Source of the DNA: JAICUY01 sp963716585
GTDB lineage: Bacteria; Chloroflexota; Limnocylindria; QHBO01
Assembly: GCA_963716585.1 (NCBI GenBank)
Contig: CAVQTN010000002.1
Span: forward strand, 310,001-374,000
DNA length: 64,000 nucleotides
Direction: 5' to 3'
Shown here: one piece after another, positions 51,074 to 59,215 of the stretch
Layout: each line of letters opens with the position of its first letter
Position numbering within the stretch: position 1 is the stretch's first letter
Position numbers and translations under genes: made by a program
Notes under the pieces: model-generated
The model's input: only the letters and a program-made list of their open reading frames with translations
Databases searched by the model: none
What the model was told of the DNA's origin: nothing

Positions 51074-52294
51074 TCAGGTGGGCTGGAGTGCCGCGTCCTC
51101 GTCGTCCCGCTGTGGGTCGGTGCGCTGCTCCGGCGGGTCGGACATGCGCAGCAGACGGGGCAGCAGCGGTGGCACGACCAGCGTCGTCAGCAGCGCCATG
51201 CCGATCACCACCGAGTAGAGCTCCGCATCGATGGCGCCGCTGGTCAGCCCCAGCCCGGCAACCACGATCCCCACCTCGCCGCGAGGCACCATCCCCCAGC
51301 CGATCGTGACGGCACGCCGCCGCCCCAGGTCGATGGAGCCAAGGAAGGCACCCACGAACTTGGCGATCACGGCCAGCAGCGTCACGCCCAGCAGCAGCCC
51401 GACGGCCTCGAAGGAGGCGAGCCCCGCCAGGTCCACCTGGGCGCCGATGAAGCCGAAGAAGAATGGCGTGAAGAAGGCGGCCACCGGTGCCACTTCCTGT
51501 TCAAGCGCCGGTTTCTCGCTCGACTCGCCGACGACCATCCCGGCCAGGAACGAACCGATGATCGCCGCCAGGCCGATGATCGCCGACAGTGCCGCCAATC
51601 CGAGCATCACGATCATGCCCGGCAGGAACGGCGTCTCGGCGAACTCGGGGACCGTCAGCAGCGAGCGCCTGCGCCGCAGGATGCGGGTGCCTCCGACCAC
51701 CACGATGACGATGAAGGCCACCGACAGCAGCAGCAGGGTCGCGATGCGTCCGGGGCTGACGTTGCCGGCCGCGACGCCCGAGGCGATCGCCAGGATCACC
51801 AGCCCCATCACGTCGTCCGCGACCGCCGCTCCCAGGATCACGCGGCCGCTGACGGTGTGCAGCCCGTGGATCTCGTCGAGCACCTTCGAGGTGATGCCGA
51901 CCGACGTCGCCGTCAGCGCCGCCCCCAGGAAGAGGGCCACCTGCAGCGGCGCGCCGAGCATCTCGGCAAGGCCGAAGCCGGCGGCCAGGGGAAAGATGAC
52001 GCCAAGCGTCGCAACGAGCAGCGCCGACCGACCAACGGCCAGCAGCTCGTGGAGTCGCGTGTCGAGCCCGACCTTGAACAGCAGCAGCACCACGCCGATC
52101 TCGGCGAAGAGGGCGGTCTCGGCGTTGACCTGGTAAAGGTTCAGGACCGCCGGGCCGACGATCACGCCGCCGACGATCTCGCCGACCACCGTCGGCTGGC
52201 CGATGCGCTTGAAGATCTCGTCGCCGATCTTGGTGGCCACCAGCAGCACGAACAGCTGGGTCAGGATCGCGGCGGCGTGCTGGACCGATTCCAT
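51074..52294 (-). CDS. Cation:proton antiporter (CPA2, Kef-type) without RCK domain
   Basis: A 406-residue protein with about 12 membrane helices. It has KRIGQPTVVGEIVGGVIVGP near the N-terminus, FLGAALTATSVGITSKVLDE, GAAVADDVMGLVILA (the DD ion-binding pair) and WGMVPRGEVGIVVAGLGL. It exchanges Na+ or K+ for H+. It is divergent from a second antiporter with a 60-bp shared promoter. TATCCT lies 10 nt upstream of the ATG. Confidence 0.88.
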   Translation of the reverse strand: MESVQHAAAILTQLFVLLVATKIGDEIFKRIGQPTVVGEIVGGVIVGPAVLNLYQVNAETALFAEIGVVLLLFKVGLDTRLHELLAVGRSALLVATLGVIFPLAAGFGLAEMLGAPLQVALFLGAALTATSVGITSKVLDEIHGLHTVSGRVILGAAVADDVMGLVILAIASGVAAGNVSPGRIATLLLLSVAFIVIVVVGGTRILRRRRSLLTVPEFAETPFLPGMIVMLGLAALSAIIGLAAIIGSFLAGMVVGESSEKPALEQEVAPVAAFFTPFFFGFIGAQVDLAGLASFEAVGLLLGVTLLAVIAKFVGAFLGSIDLGRRRAVTIGWGMVPRGEVGIVVAGLGLTSGAIDAELYSVVIGMALLTTLVVPPLLPRLLRMSDPPEQRTDPQRDDEDAALQPT

Positions 52295-52325
52295 GAGGGT
52301 CCCGAGGATACCGGAGCTTGGTCGC

Positions 52326-52331
52326 TATCAT
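52326..52331 (+). promoter_or_regulatory. Leaderless -10 box (TATCAT) before the antiporter micro-ORF
   Basis: TATCAT is followed by CGGCCG (6 nt) and the micro-ORF ATG at 52338. Confidence 0.55.
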
Positions 52332-52337
52332 CGGCCG

Positions 52338-52358
52338 ATGGGAGTCCCAGACCGATGA
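52338..52358 (+). CDS. Six-codon leaderless micro-ORF coupled to the antiporter gene
   Basis: ATG at 52338 opens MGVPDR. Its TGA overlaps the antiporter ATG at 52355 (ATGA). The -10 box is 6 nt upstream. The antiporter frame has no Shine-Dalgarno of its own. A single missing base could instead fuse the two frames, so an indel error must be excluded. Confidence 0.4.
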   Translation: MGVPDR

Positions 52359-54010
52359 CCGGTGGCCTCGGCCTGACCCTCCTGGCCGCCCTCGGAGCGG
52401 CGCTGGTACTCGGAACCGTTGCCCACCGGCTGCGCCTGCCGCCCATGTTCGGCTACATCGTCGCCGGCCTGGTGATCGGTCCCTTCACGCCGGGGATCGT
52501 CGCCAACCGCGACCAGGTGCTGGAGCTGGCGGACATCGGCGTCGCGCTGCTGATGTTCAGCATCGGGCTGCGCTTCAGCCTGCGCGAGCTCGCCTCGGTG
52601 GGCCGCCTGGTGCTCATCGGCGCACCCATCCAGGTCGCCATCACCATGACCCTCGGCACGATCGCCGCGCTGCTGCTCGGCCGCGAGCTGGTCGAGTCGC
52701 TGTTCGTGGGGGCCATCGTCAGCATCTGTTCGTCGGTGGTCCTGGTGAAGGTCGCCGGCGAGTCGATCCTCGAGACGCTGCTCGCCGGGCGCATCGCGCT
52801 TGGCTGGTCGATCGTGCAGGATCTCATCACCGTCGTACTGGTCGTGGTGCTCTCCGCGCTGGCCGTCGAGTCGGCGAGCCCCCTGCTCGACGTTGCCCGC
52901 TCGACGGCCATCGCCATGGGCTTCGTGGTGCTCGTCGTGCTGCTCGGGTCGCGCGTCTTCACTGGGCTGCTCGAACGGGTCGCGCGCCTCGGGTCGCGCG
53001 AGCTGTTCATCGTGGCCGTGGCGCTCATCGCCATCGGGACGGCGTTCAGCGCCTCGGCGCTCGGCGTCTCGGTCGCGCTGGGTGCCTTCATCGCCGGACT
53101 GGCCCTGGCGGAGTCCGATCTCGCGGCCAGCGTGCTCGGCGAGGTCGTGCCGTTGCGCGACCTGTTCGCCACCGTCTTCTTCGTCTCGATCGGCATCCTG
53201 CTGCAGCCCGCGGCGGTCATCACCGGCTGGCCCATCGTCCTGCTGCTGCTCGCGCTGATCGTCGTCGGGAAGTGGGTGCCGATCGTGGGCATCGTCACCG
53301 CGGCGGGCCACCGACCGGCCGTGGCGGTGCGCGTCGGGGGCCTCATCTCGCAGAGCGGCGAGTTCAGCTTCGTGCTCGCCACGGCCGGCCTGCAGGTCGG
53401 GGCCATCGATCCGCAGACCTTCTCGCTGGTCATGGAGGCGACCGTCTTCTCGATCCTGCTGGCCAGCCCCGTCTTCTTCGCTTCCGGCAAGCTGGCGGAT
53501 GCGCTGGAACGACGGGCCGCCCAAACGCCCACTCGACTCGATGACCTCACCGCGCCACGACGCCACGTGGTGGTGCTGGGATACGGTCGCGTCGGCCGCC
53601 AGATCGGCCGAATGCTGGGGTCGCGCTCGTTTCCCTGGATGGCGGTGGACATCGACTATCCGCTGGTCCGCCGATCGCGCACGGCCGGCGCGCCGGTGAT
53701 CTATGGCGACGCCGGAACGCCGTCGGTCCTGGACGCCGCGGGCATCGCCGATGCGCGGATGCTGATCGTGGCGCTGCCCGACCCCATCGCCGCCCGGCAG
53801 GCGGTGGCCTACGCCCGCAGTCAGAACCCTCGCATCGAGATCGCTGCACGCGCCCACTCGGATGCGGACGAGGCCGAGCTGCGACGGTTGGGCGTCGCCC
53901 GGGTGGTCATCGCCGAGCGGCAGCTCGGCGATGAGCTGGTGCGCCACGCCCTGCGGCGATTCGGCGTCAGCGACCGCGAGATCGACGTGGTGCTGCGGCG
54001 CGGCGAGTAG
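52355..54010 (+). CDS. Cation:proton antiporter with TrkA-N domain (YbaL/KefB-like)
   Basis: 551 residues. Residues ~1-380 form about 12 helices (LPPMFGYIVAGLVIGPFTPG, FIAGLALAESDLAASVLGEV and GGLISQSGEFSFVLATAGL). The C-terminal TrkA-N domain (VVVLGYGRVGRQIGRMLG then IYGDAGTPSVLDAAGI) senses nucleotides. It exports K+ or another cation in exchange for H+. The upstream frame is closed by the micro-ORF stop, fixing the start. It overlaps the convergent HAD gene by 44 bp. Confidence 0.9.
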   Translation: MTGGLGLTLLAALGAALVLGTVAHRLRLPPMFGYIVAGLVIGPFTPGIVANRDQVLELADIGVALLMFSIGLRFSLRELASVGRLVLIGAPIQVAITMTLGTIAALLLGRELVESLFVGAIVSICSSVVLVKVAGESILETLLAGRIALGWSIVQDLITVVLVVVLSALAVESASPLLDVARSTAIAMGFVVLVVLLGSRVFTGLLERVARLGSRELFIVAVALIAIGTAFSASALGVSVALGAFIAGLALAESDLAASVLGEVVPLRDLFATVFFVSIGILLQPAAVITGWPIVLLLLALIVVGKWVPIVGIVTAAGHRPAVAVRVGGLISQSGEFSFVLATAGLQVGAIDPQTFSLVMEATVFSILLASPVFFASGKLADALERRAAQTPTRLDDLTAPRRHVVVLGYGRVGRQIGRMLGSRSFPWMAVDIDYPLVRRSRTAGAPVIYGDAGTPSVLDAAGIADARMLIVALPDPIAARQAVAYARSQNPRIEIAARAHSDADEAELRRLGVARVVIAERQLGDELVRHALRRFGVSDREIDVVLRRGE

Positions 54011-54629
54011 GCACCGACTCCCAGGCCTGGTCGACTCGCTCGACCAGCTCGTCGAGGGAGTCGACCACGAGGTCCGCCACGCCGTCGACGTCCTCCCCGA
54101 TGACGCCCCACGGCCCGCGGCGGATCCACACCGCGCGCATGCCCAGCTGGGCAGCTGGCAGCACGTCGTTGTCGAGCCGGTCGCCGACGTACGCGGCGTC
54201 CGGCGCCTCGGCGTGCATCAGCGCCAGGCAACGCGCGAAGAAGGCGGGATCCGGCTTGGCGACGCCCATCGCGCCGGACATGGCAATCACCTCGGCCTCG
54301 ATGCCAACGCGCCGCAGCTCATCGGTCCGCGACGCCGGCTGGTTGGCCACGATCGCGATGCGGTAACCGGCCGAGCGGAGCGCGCCGAGCGCGCGGAGCG
54401 CATCGGGATAGAGGTCGTCCGCGCGAAAGCCGCCGTAGGCTGCCTCCACCGCGGGCAGGCGCGCCTGCCAGTCGTCGGCGCCGAAGACGCGGAACACGTC
54501 GGCGTGCTGACCACCGCGCGCGATGACCGCGCCGAGGGCGGCCATGAAGGTCAGGCGCGCGACGCCGAGCGCATCGGCCCAGATCGACCAGACACGCGTC
54601 TCGTCGATGAGCGTCTCACCGACGTCCAG
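53967..54629 (-). CDS. HAD-superfamily hydrolase
   Basis: About 220 residues. Motif I is CLDVGETLIDETRVW with Gly-Glu replacing the usual second aspartate, as in some HADs. Motif II lies in IAIVANQPAS, the lysine in GVAKPDPAFFARCL and motif III in VGDRLDNDVLPAAQLGMRAV. The only in-frame start that keeps motif I is CTG at 54629. ATG 54545 would cut off the nucleophile aspartate. A start-codon error or rare CTG start is likely. It is downstream of the YidB-like gene and overlaps the antiporter end. Substrate unknown. Confidence 0.78.
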   Translation of the reverse strand: MDVGETLIDETRVWSIWADALGVARLTFMAALGAVIARGGQHADVFRVFGADDWQARLPAVEAAYGGFRADDLYPDALRALGALRSAGYRIAIVANQPASRTDELRRVGIEAEVIAMSGAMGVAKPDPAFFARCLALMHAEAPDAAYVGDRLDNDVLPAAQLGMRAVWIRRGPWGVIGEDVDGVADLVVDSLDELVERVDQAWESVPTRRAAAPRRSRGR

Positions 54630-54658
54630 GCAGACCCAGCGAGCCGCCGGCGGCGGCG

Positions 54659-55243
54659 CTACTTCTTGCCCCCCAGCAGGCCGCCCAGGATGTCACCGAC
54701 GCCGCCCTGGCTCGTGCCGCCGCCGCCCAGGATGCTACCCAGGATGTCGCCGAGCCCGCCCTGGCCCTGCGCATCGGCCTTCTCCTTGTTGAGCAGGTCG
54801 CCCAGGCCACCGCCGGCGCCCGATGACGACGACTGCTTCTTGCCGAGCATGCCCATCACGATCGGGGCGAGCAGCGTCAGCAGGCTGGCGACGCTGCCGA
54901 TATCCAGTCCGCTCTTGGCGCTGATGCCGCGCGCAAGGGTGTCCTGCTTGTCGCCCAGCACGTGGTCGAGGATCCCGGCGCCGTTGGTGGTGCGCGGGCT
55001 CAGCTGCGCCGTGCCGCCGAGGTAGCCGGCCAGGTTGTCGAGGATCGAGCCGTCGTGGTCCTTCTCCAGCGCCTGCTGCAGGCCGCTGCCCTTGTCGGCT
55101 TCCTGGCTGAGCGCCGCGAGGAGCGAGGGGACCGCCGCCTGGATGGCGTTCGACGTGGTCGCGCCGTCGGCACCGATGCGCTGGCTGATCTGCTGCGTCT
55201 GCCCCGACAGGAGCTGGTTCAGCGTGTCGGAAAGTTCGGCCAT
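54659..55243 (-). CDS. YidB-like / DUF937 protein
   Basis: A 194-residue protein. The N-terminal DUF937 domain (TLNQLLSGQTQQISQRIG, AAVPSLLAALSQEADKGSG, ILDHVLGDKQDTLARGIS) is followed by a Gly-rich C-terminus with the repeat GGxGDILGxxLGGG three times. The start at 55243 follows AGAGGTGACCCC. Cytoplasmic; function unknown. It lies between pntB and the HAD gene on the same strand. Confidence 0.78.
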   Translation of the reverse strand: MAELSDTLNQLLSGQTQQISQRIGADGATTSNAIQAAVPSLLAALSQEADKGSGLQQALEKDHDGSILDNLAGYLGGTAQLSPRTTNGAGILDHVLGDKQDTLARGISAKSGLDIGSVASLLTLLAPIVMGMLGKKQSSSSGAGGGLGDLLNKEKADAQGQGGLGDILGSILGGGGTSQGGVGDILGGLLGGKK

Positions 55244-55331
55244 GGGGTCACCTCTGTGGGGATTGTCCGGATCATAGCCCGGCGCTCTTCGAGGTCGACC
55301 GAGCAGGCAAGCGCCGTGCCGGCTTGGGCCG

Positions 55332-56744
55332 CTACGCGTTCTTGACGCCGTTGACCAGGGCCGAGACCGATGGCTTGGCGTCGCCGAACAGCATGGAGGT
55401 CTTCTCGTTGCTGAACAAGGGGTTCGGGATGCCGGCGAATCCGGTGCCCCTCCCACGCTTCAGGACGATGACGTTCTGCGCCTGGTCGACGTTGAGGATG
55501 GGCATGCCCGAGATGGGTGAACCCTCCTCACGGGCCAGGGGGTTGATGACGTCGTTGGCGCCGATCACCAGGGCCACGTCCGCATCGGCGAATTCGTCGT
55601 TGATCTCGTCCATCTCCTTGAGCCGGTCGTACGGCACGTTCGCCTCGGCGAGCAGCACGTTCATGTGGCCCGGCATGCGGCCAGCCACCGGGTGGATGGC
55701 GAACTCGACGTCGACGCCCTTGGCGATGAGCAGGTCCATCAGCTCCCGCACCGGGCCCTGCGCCTGGGCCACGGCCATCCCGTAGCCCGGCACGATGATC
55801 ACTTTCTTGCCGTAGGCCATCAGCACCGCCGCATCATCGGCGCTGATCTCCCGCAGCGACTCCTCGCCCGCAGGACCGACGGCCGCCGTCCCCCCGCCCG
55901 TGCCGAAGCCGGCGAACAGGACGTTGAACAGCGACCTGTTCATGGCCTTCGTCATCAGCTGGGTCAGGATGGCGCCCGATGCGCCGACCAGCGTGCCGGC
56001 GATCAGCAGCGCGTAGTTGTTGAGCACGAAGCCGGTGGCCGCCACCGCGATGCCGGTGTAGCTGTTGAGCAGGCTGATGACGACCGGCATGTCGGCACCA
56101 CCGATGGGCATCACCAGCACGACGCCGAACAGGAGGGCCAGGCCACAGAACAGGAGGAAGAGCGGCACGCTGTTGACGACCGCTGCAACGTAGACCGCGA
56201 TGACGATCAGCGCCAGGGCAATCAGGCTGGTGATGATCTGCTGCCCGGGCAGCTTGACCGGTCGTGGCGCGATGAAGCCCTGCAGCTTGCCGAAGGCCAC
56301 GATCGAGCCGGTGAGGCTCACCGAGCCGATGACCGCGCCGAGCAGCGTGGCGATGATGAACGGCAGGGCCAGCATGCCGTCGGGGTGCTCGCCGGTGTCG
56401 CGCATGAACTCGGCAAGGGCAACGACGGCCGCCGCGCCACCGCCGGCGCCGTTGAAGATGGCGACCATCTGCGGCATGGCGGTCATCGGTACCCGTCGCG
56501 CGCCGAGCACGCCCACCACCGCGCCGACGCCGCCGCCGATCAGCAGGATCCACCAGTTGGCGAACATGCCGTCGGTGGTGAAGAAGGTCCAGACGATGAC
56601 GAGGGCCATGCCGGCCGCGCCCAGCAGGTTGCCGGTGCGCGCCGTCTTGGGTGAGGCGAGGAACTTGAGGGCCAGGATGAAGCCGATGCTGGCGATCAGC
56701 CAGACGACGAAGGTCAGGATCTGCAGGCCGGTGAGCTCGGGCAT
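55332..56744 (-). CDS. pntB: NAD(P) transhydrogenase subunit beta
   Basis: A 470-residue protein with about 9 membrane helices followed by the NADP-binding domain III. The latter shows IIVPGYGMAVAQAQGPVREL, FAIHPVAGRMPGHMNVLLAE, ALVIGANDVINPLAREE and FAGIPNPLFSNEKTSMLFGD. It uses the proton gradient to make NADPH from NADH. The ATG directly follows the pntAB stop. Last gene of the pnt operon. Confidence 0.95.
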   Translation of the reverse strand: MPELTGLQILTFVVWLIASIGFILALKFLASPKTARTGNLLGAAGMALVIVWTFFTTDGMFANWWILLIGGGVGAVVGVLGARRVPMTAMPQMVAIFNGAGGGAAAVVALAEFMRDTGEHPDGMLALPFIIATLLGAVIGSVSLTGSIVAFGKLQGFIAPRPVKLPGQQIITSLIALALIVIAVYVAAVVNSVPLFLLFCGLALLFGVVLVMPIGGADMPVVISLLNSYTGIAVAATGFVLNNYALLIAGTLVGASGAILTQLMTKAMNRSLFNVLFAGFGTGGGTAAVGPAGEESLREISADDAAVLMAYGKKVIIVPGYGMAVAQAQGPVRELMDLLIAKGVDVEFAIHPVAGRMPGHMNVLLAEANVPYDRLKEMDEINDEFADADVALVIGANDVINPLAREEGSPISGMPILNVDQAQNVIVLKRGRGTGFAGIPNPLFSNEKTSMLFGDAKPSVSALVNGVKNA

Positions 56745-57056
56745 CTAGCGATCCCCCGGTCGCTTGCGGAACATCTCGAGCATCCGGTCGGTGACCACGA
56801 AGCCGCCGACCACGTTGATGGTGCCGAGCGTCACGGCGATCAGGGCCAGCACGACGCGCAGCGGTCCCTCGACGCTCGCCGCCACGAGCATGGCTCCGAC
56901 CACGATGACCCCATGGACCGCGTTGGCCCCGCTCATCAGCGGCGTGTGCAGCATGGTCGGCACCTTGCTGACCACCTCGTACCCCACGAATGCGGCGAGC
57001 ACCAGGATGAAGAGCGCGGCGAGCAACGCAAACGCGCTGATCGAGCTGGCGTCCAC
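56745..57056 (-). CDS. pntAB: NAD(P) transhydrogenase subunit alpha, membrane part
   Basis: A 103-residue protein with three membrane helices. It contains FVGYEVVSKVPTMLHTPLMS and INVVGGFVVTDRMLEMFRKR, the hallmark of the separate alpha-2 subunit. The GTG start follows the pntAA TAA with no gap. Separate alpha subunits are usual outside proteobacteria. Confidence 0.93.
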   Translation of the reverse strand: MDASSISAFALLAALFILVLAAFVGYEVVSKVPTMLHTPLMSGANAVHGVIVVGAMLVAASVEGPLRVVLALIAVTLGTINVVGGFVVTDRMLEMFRKRPGDR

Positions 57057-58289
57057 TTACTTGTCCTCCGTGGCTGTCTCGGGCGCGGTCGTCTGGGGCG
57101 TGGGTTCGGCTGCCGCGGGTGGCTCCGCCGGCTTGGGCGCCGCCGGCTCGATGCCGAGCGCCCTGGCGGTCGCCTCGTGGACCACCTTCCCGTCGTGGGT
57201 GATCGTCGCGCCGCGGGTGATCTCATCGGCGAAATCGAGCTTGACCTTCCCGTCGGCGAGCAGATGTTTCACGAGCGTCTGGATGTTCTTGGCGTACATC
57301 TGCGAGGCGTGGGCCGGCATCATGGCCGGCAGGTTGGTGAAGCCGATGATCGTCACGCCGTGCTTCTCGACCACCTTGTCGGGCTCGCTGCCCTCGACGT
57401 TGCCGCCGGCCTCGGCCGCCATGTCGACGATGACGCTGCCGGGCTTCATGCTGGCCACCATCTCGTCGGTGATCAGGCGCGGTGCCGGGCGTCCAGGGAT
57501 GAGTGCCGTGGTGATCACGAAATCGGCCTCGCCGACGCGCCGGGCGATGAGCTCGGCCTGGCGACGCTTGTAGTCGTCGCCCATCTCGCGGGCGTATCCA
57601 CCGGCGGTCTCGGCCTGCGCCTTCTCCTCGTCGGTCATCTCGACCTCCAGGAAGGTGCCGCCCAGGCTCTGGACCTGCTCCTTGACAACGGGCCGCACGT
57701 CGGTCGCCTCGACCACGGCGCCCAGCCGTCGCGCGGTTCCGATGGCCATCAGGCCCGCGACGCCGGCGCCCATGATCAAGCCCTTGGCCGGCCGGACGGT
57801 GCCGGCGGCGGTGGTCAGCAGCGGCATGAACTTCGGCAGCCGATCGGCCGCCAGCAGGACCGCCTTATAGCCCCCGACCGTACTCTGGCTGGAGAGCGAG
57901 TCCATGCTCTGCGCACGGGTGATGCGCGGGATGGAGTCCATGCTGATGGCCGTCACGCCGGTGGTGGCGAGCTTCTCGGCGAGCTTGGGATGCGACAGCG
58001 TGGCCAGCGTGCCGATCAGCACCTGGCCGGGCTTCAGCAGCTTGATCTCATCGGCCGACGGCCGGCCGACGCGCAGGACCATGTCGGCCTGGTCGTACAG
58101 CGCCGCCACGTCCGGCACGATCGTGGCGCCGGCCTCGGCGTACTGCTGGTCCGAGGCGAAGGATGCCTCGCCGGCTCCCGCCTGGACGAGGACCTCGACG
58201 CCGTCGCCGATCAGCTGACCGGCGATCAGCGGCGTCAAGGCGACGCGAGTCTCGCCATCGGCGGCCTCGCGAGGGACACCAATCTTCAA
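57057..58289 (-). CDS. pntAA: NAD(P) transhydrogenase subunit alpha, NAD-binding part
   Basis: A 410-residue soluble domain I. It begins MKIGVPREAADGETRVALTP and has AESLDSLSSQS-like AQSMDSLSSQSTVGGYKAVL, GLIMGAGVAGLMAIGTARRL (NAD loop) and ITTALIPGRPAPRLITDEM. The C-terminal ~45 residues are an Ala/Pro/Thr-rich linker. The start is TTG at 58289, overlapping the stop of a six-codon upstream frame as TTGA. AGAGAAG inside that frame may serve as ribosome site. Operon order is pntAA-pntAB-pntB. Confidence 0.93.
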   Translation of the reverse strand: MKIGVPREAADGETRVALTPLIAGQLIGDGVEVLVQAGAGEASFASDQQYAEAGATIVPDVAALYDQADMVLRVGRPSADEIKLLKPGQVLIGTLATLSHPKLAEKLATTGVTAISMDSIPRITRAQSMDSLSSQSTVGGYKAVLLAADRLPKFMPLLTTAAGTVRPAKGLIMGAGVAGLMAIGTARRLGAVVEATDVRPVVKEQVQSLGGTFLEVEMTDEEKAQAETAGGYAREMGDDYKRRQAELIARRVGEADFVITTALIPGRPAPRLITDEMVASMKPGSVIVDMAAEAGGNVEGSEPDKVVEKHGVTIIGFTNLPAMMPAHASQMYAKNIQTLVKHLLADGKVKLDFADEITRGATITHDGKVVHEATARALGIEPAAPKPAEPPAAAEPTPQTTAPETATEDK

Positions 58290-58306
58290 AGCGGTTCTTC
58301 TCTCAT
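58286..58306 (-). CDS. Possible micro-ORF before pntAA
   Basis: ATG at 58306 opens MREEPL, and its TGA overlaps the pntAA TTG start (TTGA). No -10 box lies at leaderless distance. The sequence also carries the AGAGAAG that may be pntAA's ribosome site, so the frame could be accidental. Confidence 0.25.
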   Translation of the reverse strand: MREEPL

Positions 58307-58420
58307 GAAATCACAACCGTGGCACACGCAGAACCGCATCGCAGCGCGAAGCGGTTCGGGAATCCGAGTGTAGCAGAGCGTTGCGCGCGCGGCCTCGGCG
58401 GCCCATCTGCCACAGCGCCG

Positions 58421-58604
58421 CCACCGGGTGGAGGTTCGCGGCAACGAGGCGTGACGGCGGGCGCGGACCTGCCACCAGCTGGAGGTTCGCGGCAAGCTGG
58501 GGCCCGGGAAAGGCCCGTCCTCGCCGAATCTGATCACCGGTTGGCAGAATCCAGGGCCTTGGTGCTGTGCAGGTTGGGTCGTTGCCCGGAACCTCCACCG
58601 GTTG
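58421..58604. repeat. 24-nt repeat in two direct copies and one inverted copy
   Basis: CCACCGGGTGGAGGTTCGCG... (58421-58444) and CCACCAGCTGGAGGTTCGCG... (58472-58495) match at 21 of 24 bases, 51 bp apart. An inverted, more diverged copy lies at 58582-58604. All are in the 479-bp region between pntAA and the MarR gene, which otherwise holds only the two promoters. Origin unknown. Confidence 0.6.
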
Positions 58605-58740
58605 ACACATCCGGGGAAAATCAATCCGCCGGCCGTTCGGATGAAGCAAGCGCGCCGCAGGCTGGCCGCGGACCGGTTTGGTGGCCATGCCGATCCCCGG
58701 GCGCCATCCAGCGGGCGCGATCCATCGGGTGGCGGCCATG

Positions 58741-58763
58741 CTTATGTCGTGTTACGATATAAG
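58741..58763 (+). promoter_or_regulatory. Operator and -10 region of the MarR-ClC operon
   Basis: CTTAT (58741-58745) and ATAAG (58759-58763) are inverted arms 13 bp apart. They overlap TATAAG (58758-58763), which is 5 nt before the ATG at 58769. This is consistent with autoregulation by the MarR protein. Confidence 0.45.
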
Positions 58764-58768
58764 CAGAA

Positions 58769-59215
58769 ATGTCACCAACGAAGGCCACGACAGGCAACGC
58801 CCGTGACCTGCGCATCAGCGAGTATCGGGCGCTCGCCGAGCTTCGGTACCGCATCCGCCGCTTCCTGCGCTTCAGCGAGGCGGCCGCGCGTGCCGCCGGG
58901 CTGGAGCCGCAGCATCACCAGCTGCTGTTGGCGATCAAGGGCATGCCCGCCGGTCGCGCGACCACCATCGGCGACGTGGCGGAACGATTGCAGCGCAAAC
59001 ACAACTCGGTTGACGAGCTGGTGCGCCGCGTCGAGCAGCGCGGCCTGATCGCCACCGAGCGCGGCGAGGATGATCGGCGGCAGGTGATCGTCAGCCTGAC
59101 CGCCACCGGCGAGGAGGCCCTGCGCGAGCTGAGCCTCACCCATCTCGCCGAGCTGCGCGGCGAGGCGCGCGCGCTGGTCGACGGCCTGGGGCAGCTCGTC
59201 GAACGCCGCAAGTGA
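58769..59215 (+). CDS. MarR-family transcriptional regulator
   Basis: 148 residues. The HTH is TIGDVAERLQRKHNSVDELV (~residues 66-85) and the wing RGEDDRRQVIVSLTATGEEA. The N-terminal helix includes RRFLRFSEAAARAAGL. Its stop overlaps the channel start (GTGA), so it is made together with the ClC protein and probably controls it and itself through the inverted repeat at 58741. Confidence 0.88.
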   Translation: MSPTKATTGNARDLRISEYRALAELRYRIRRFLRFSEAAARAAGLEPQHHQLLLAIKGMPAGRATTIGDVAERLQRKHNSVDELVRRVEQRGLIATERGEDDRRQVIVSLTATGEEALRELSLTHLAELRGEARALVDGLGQLVERRK

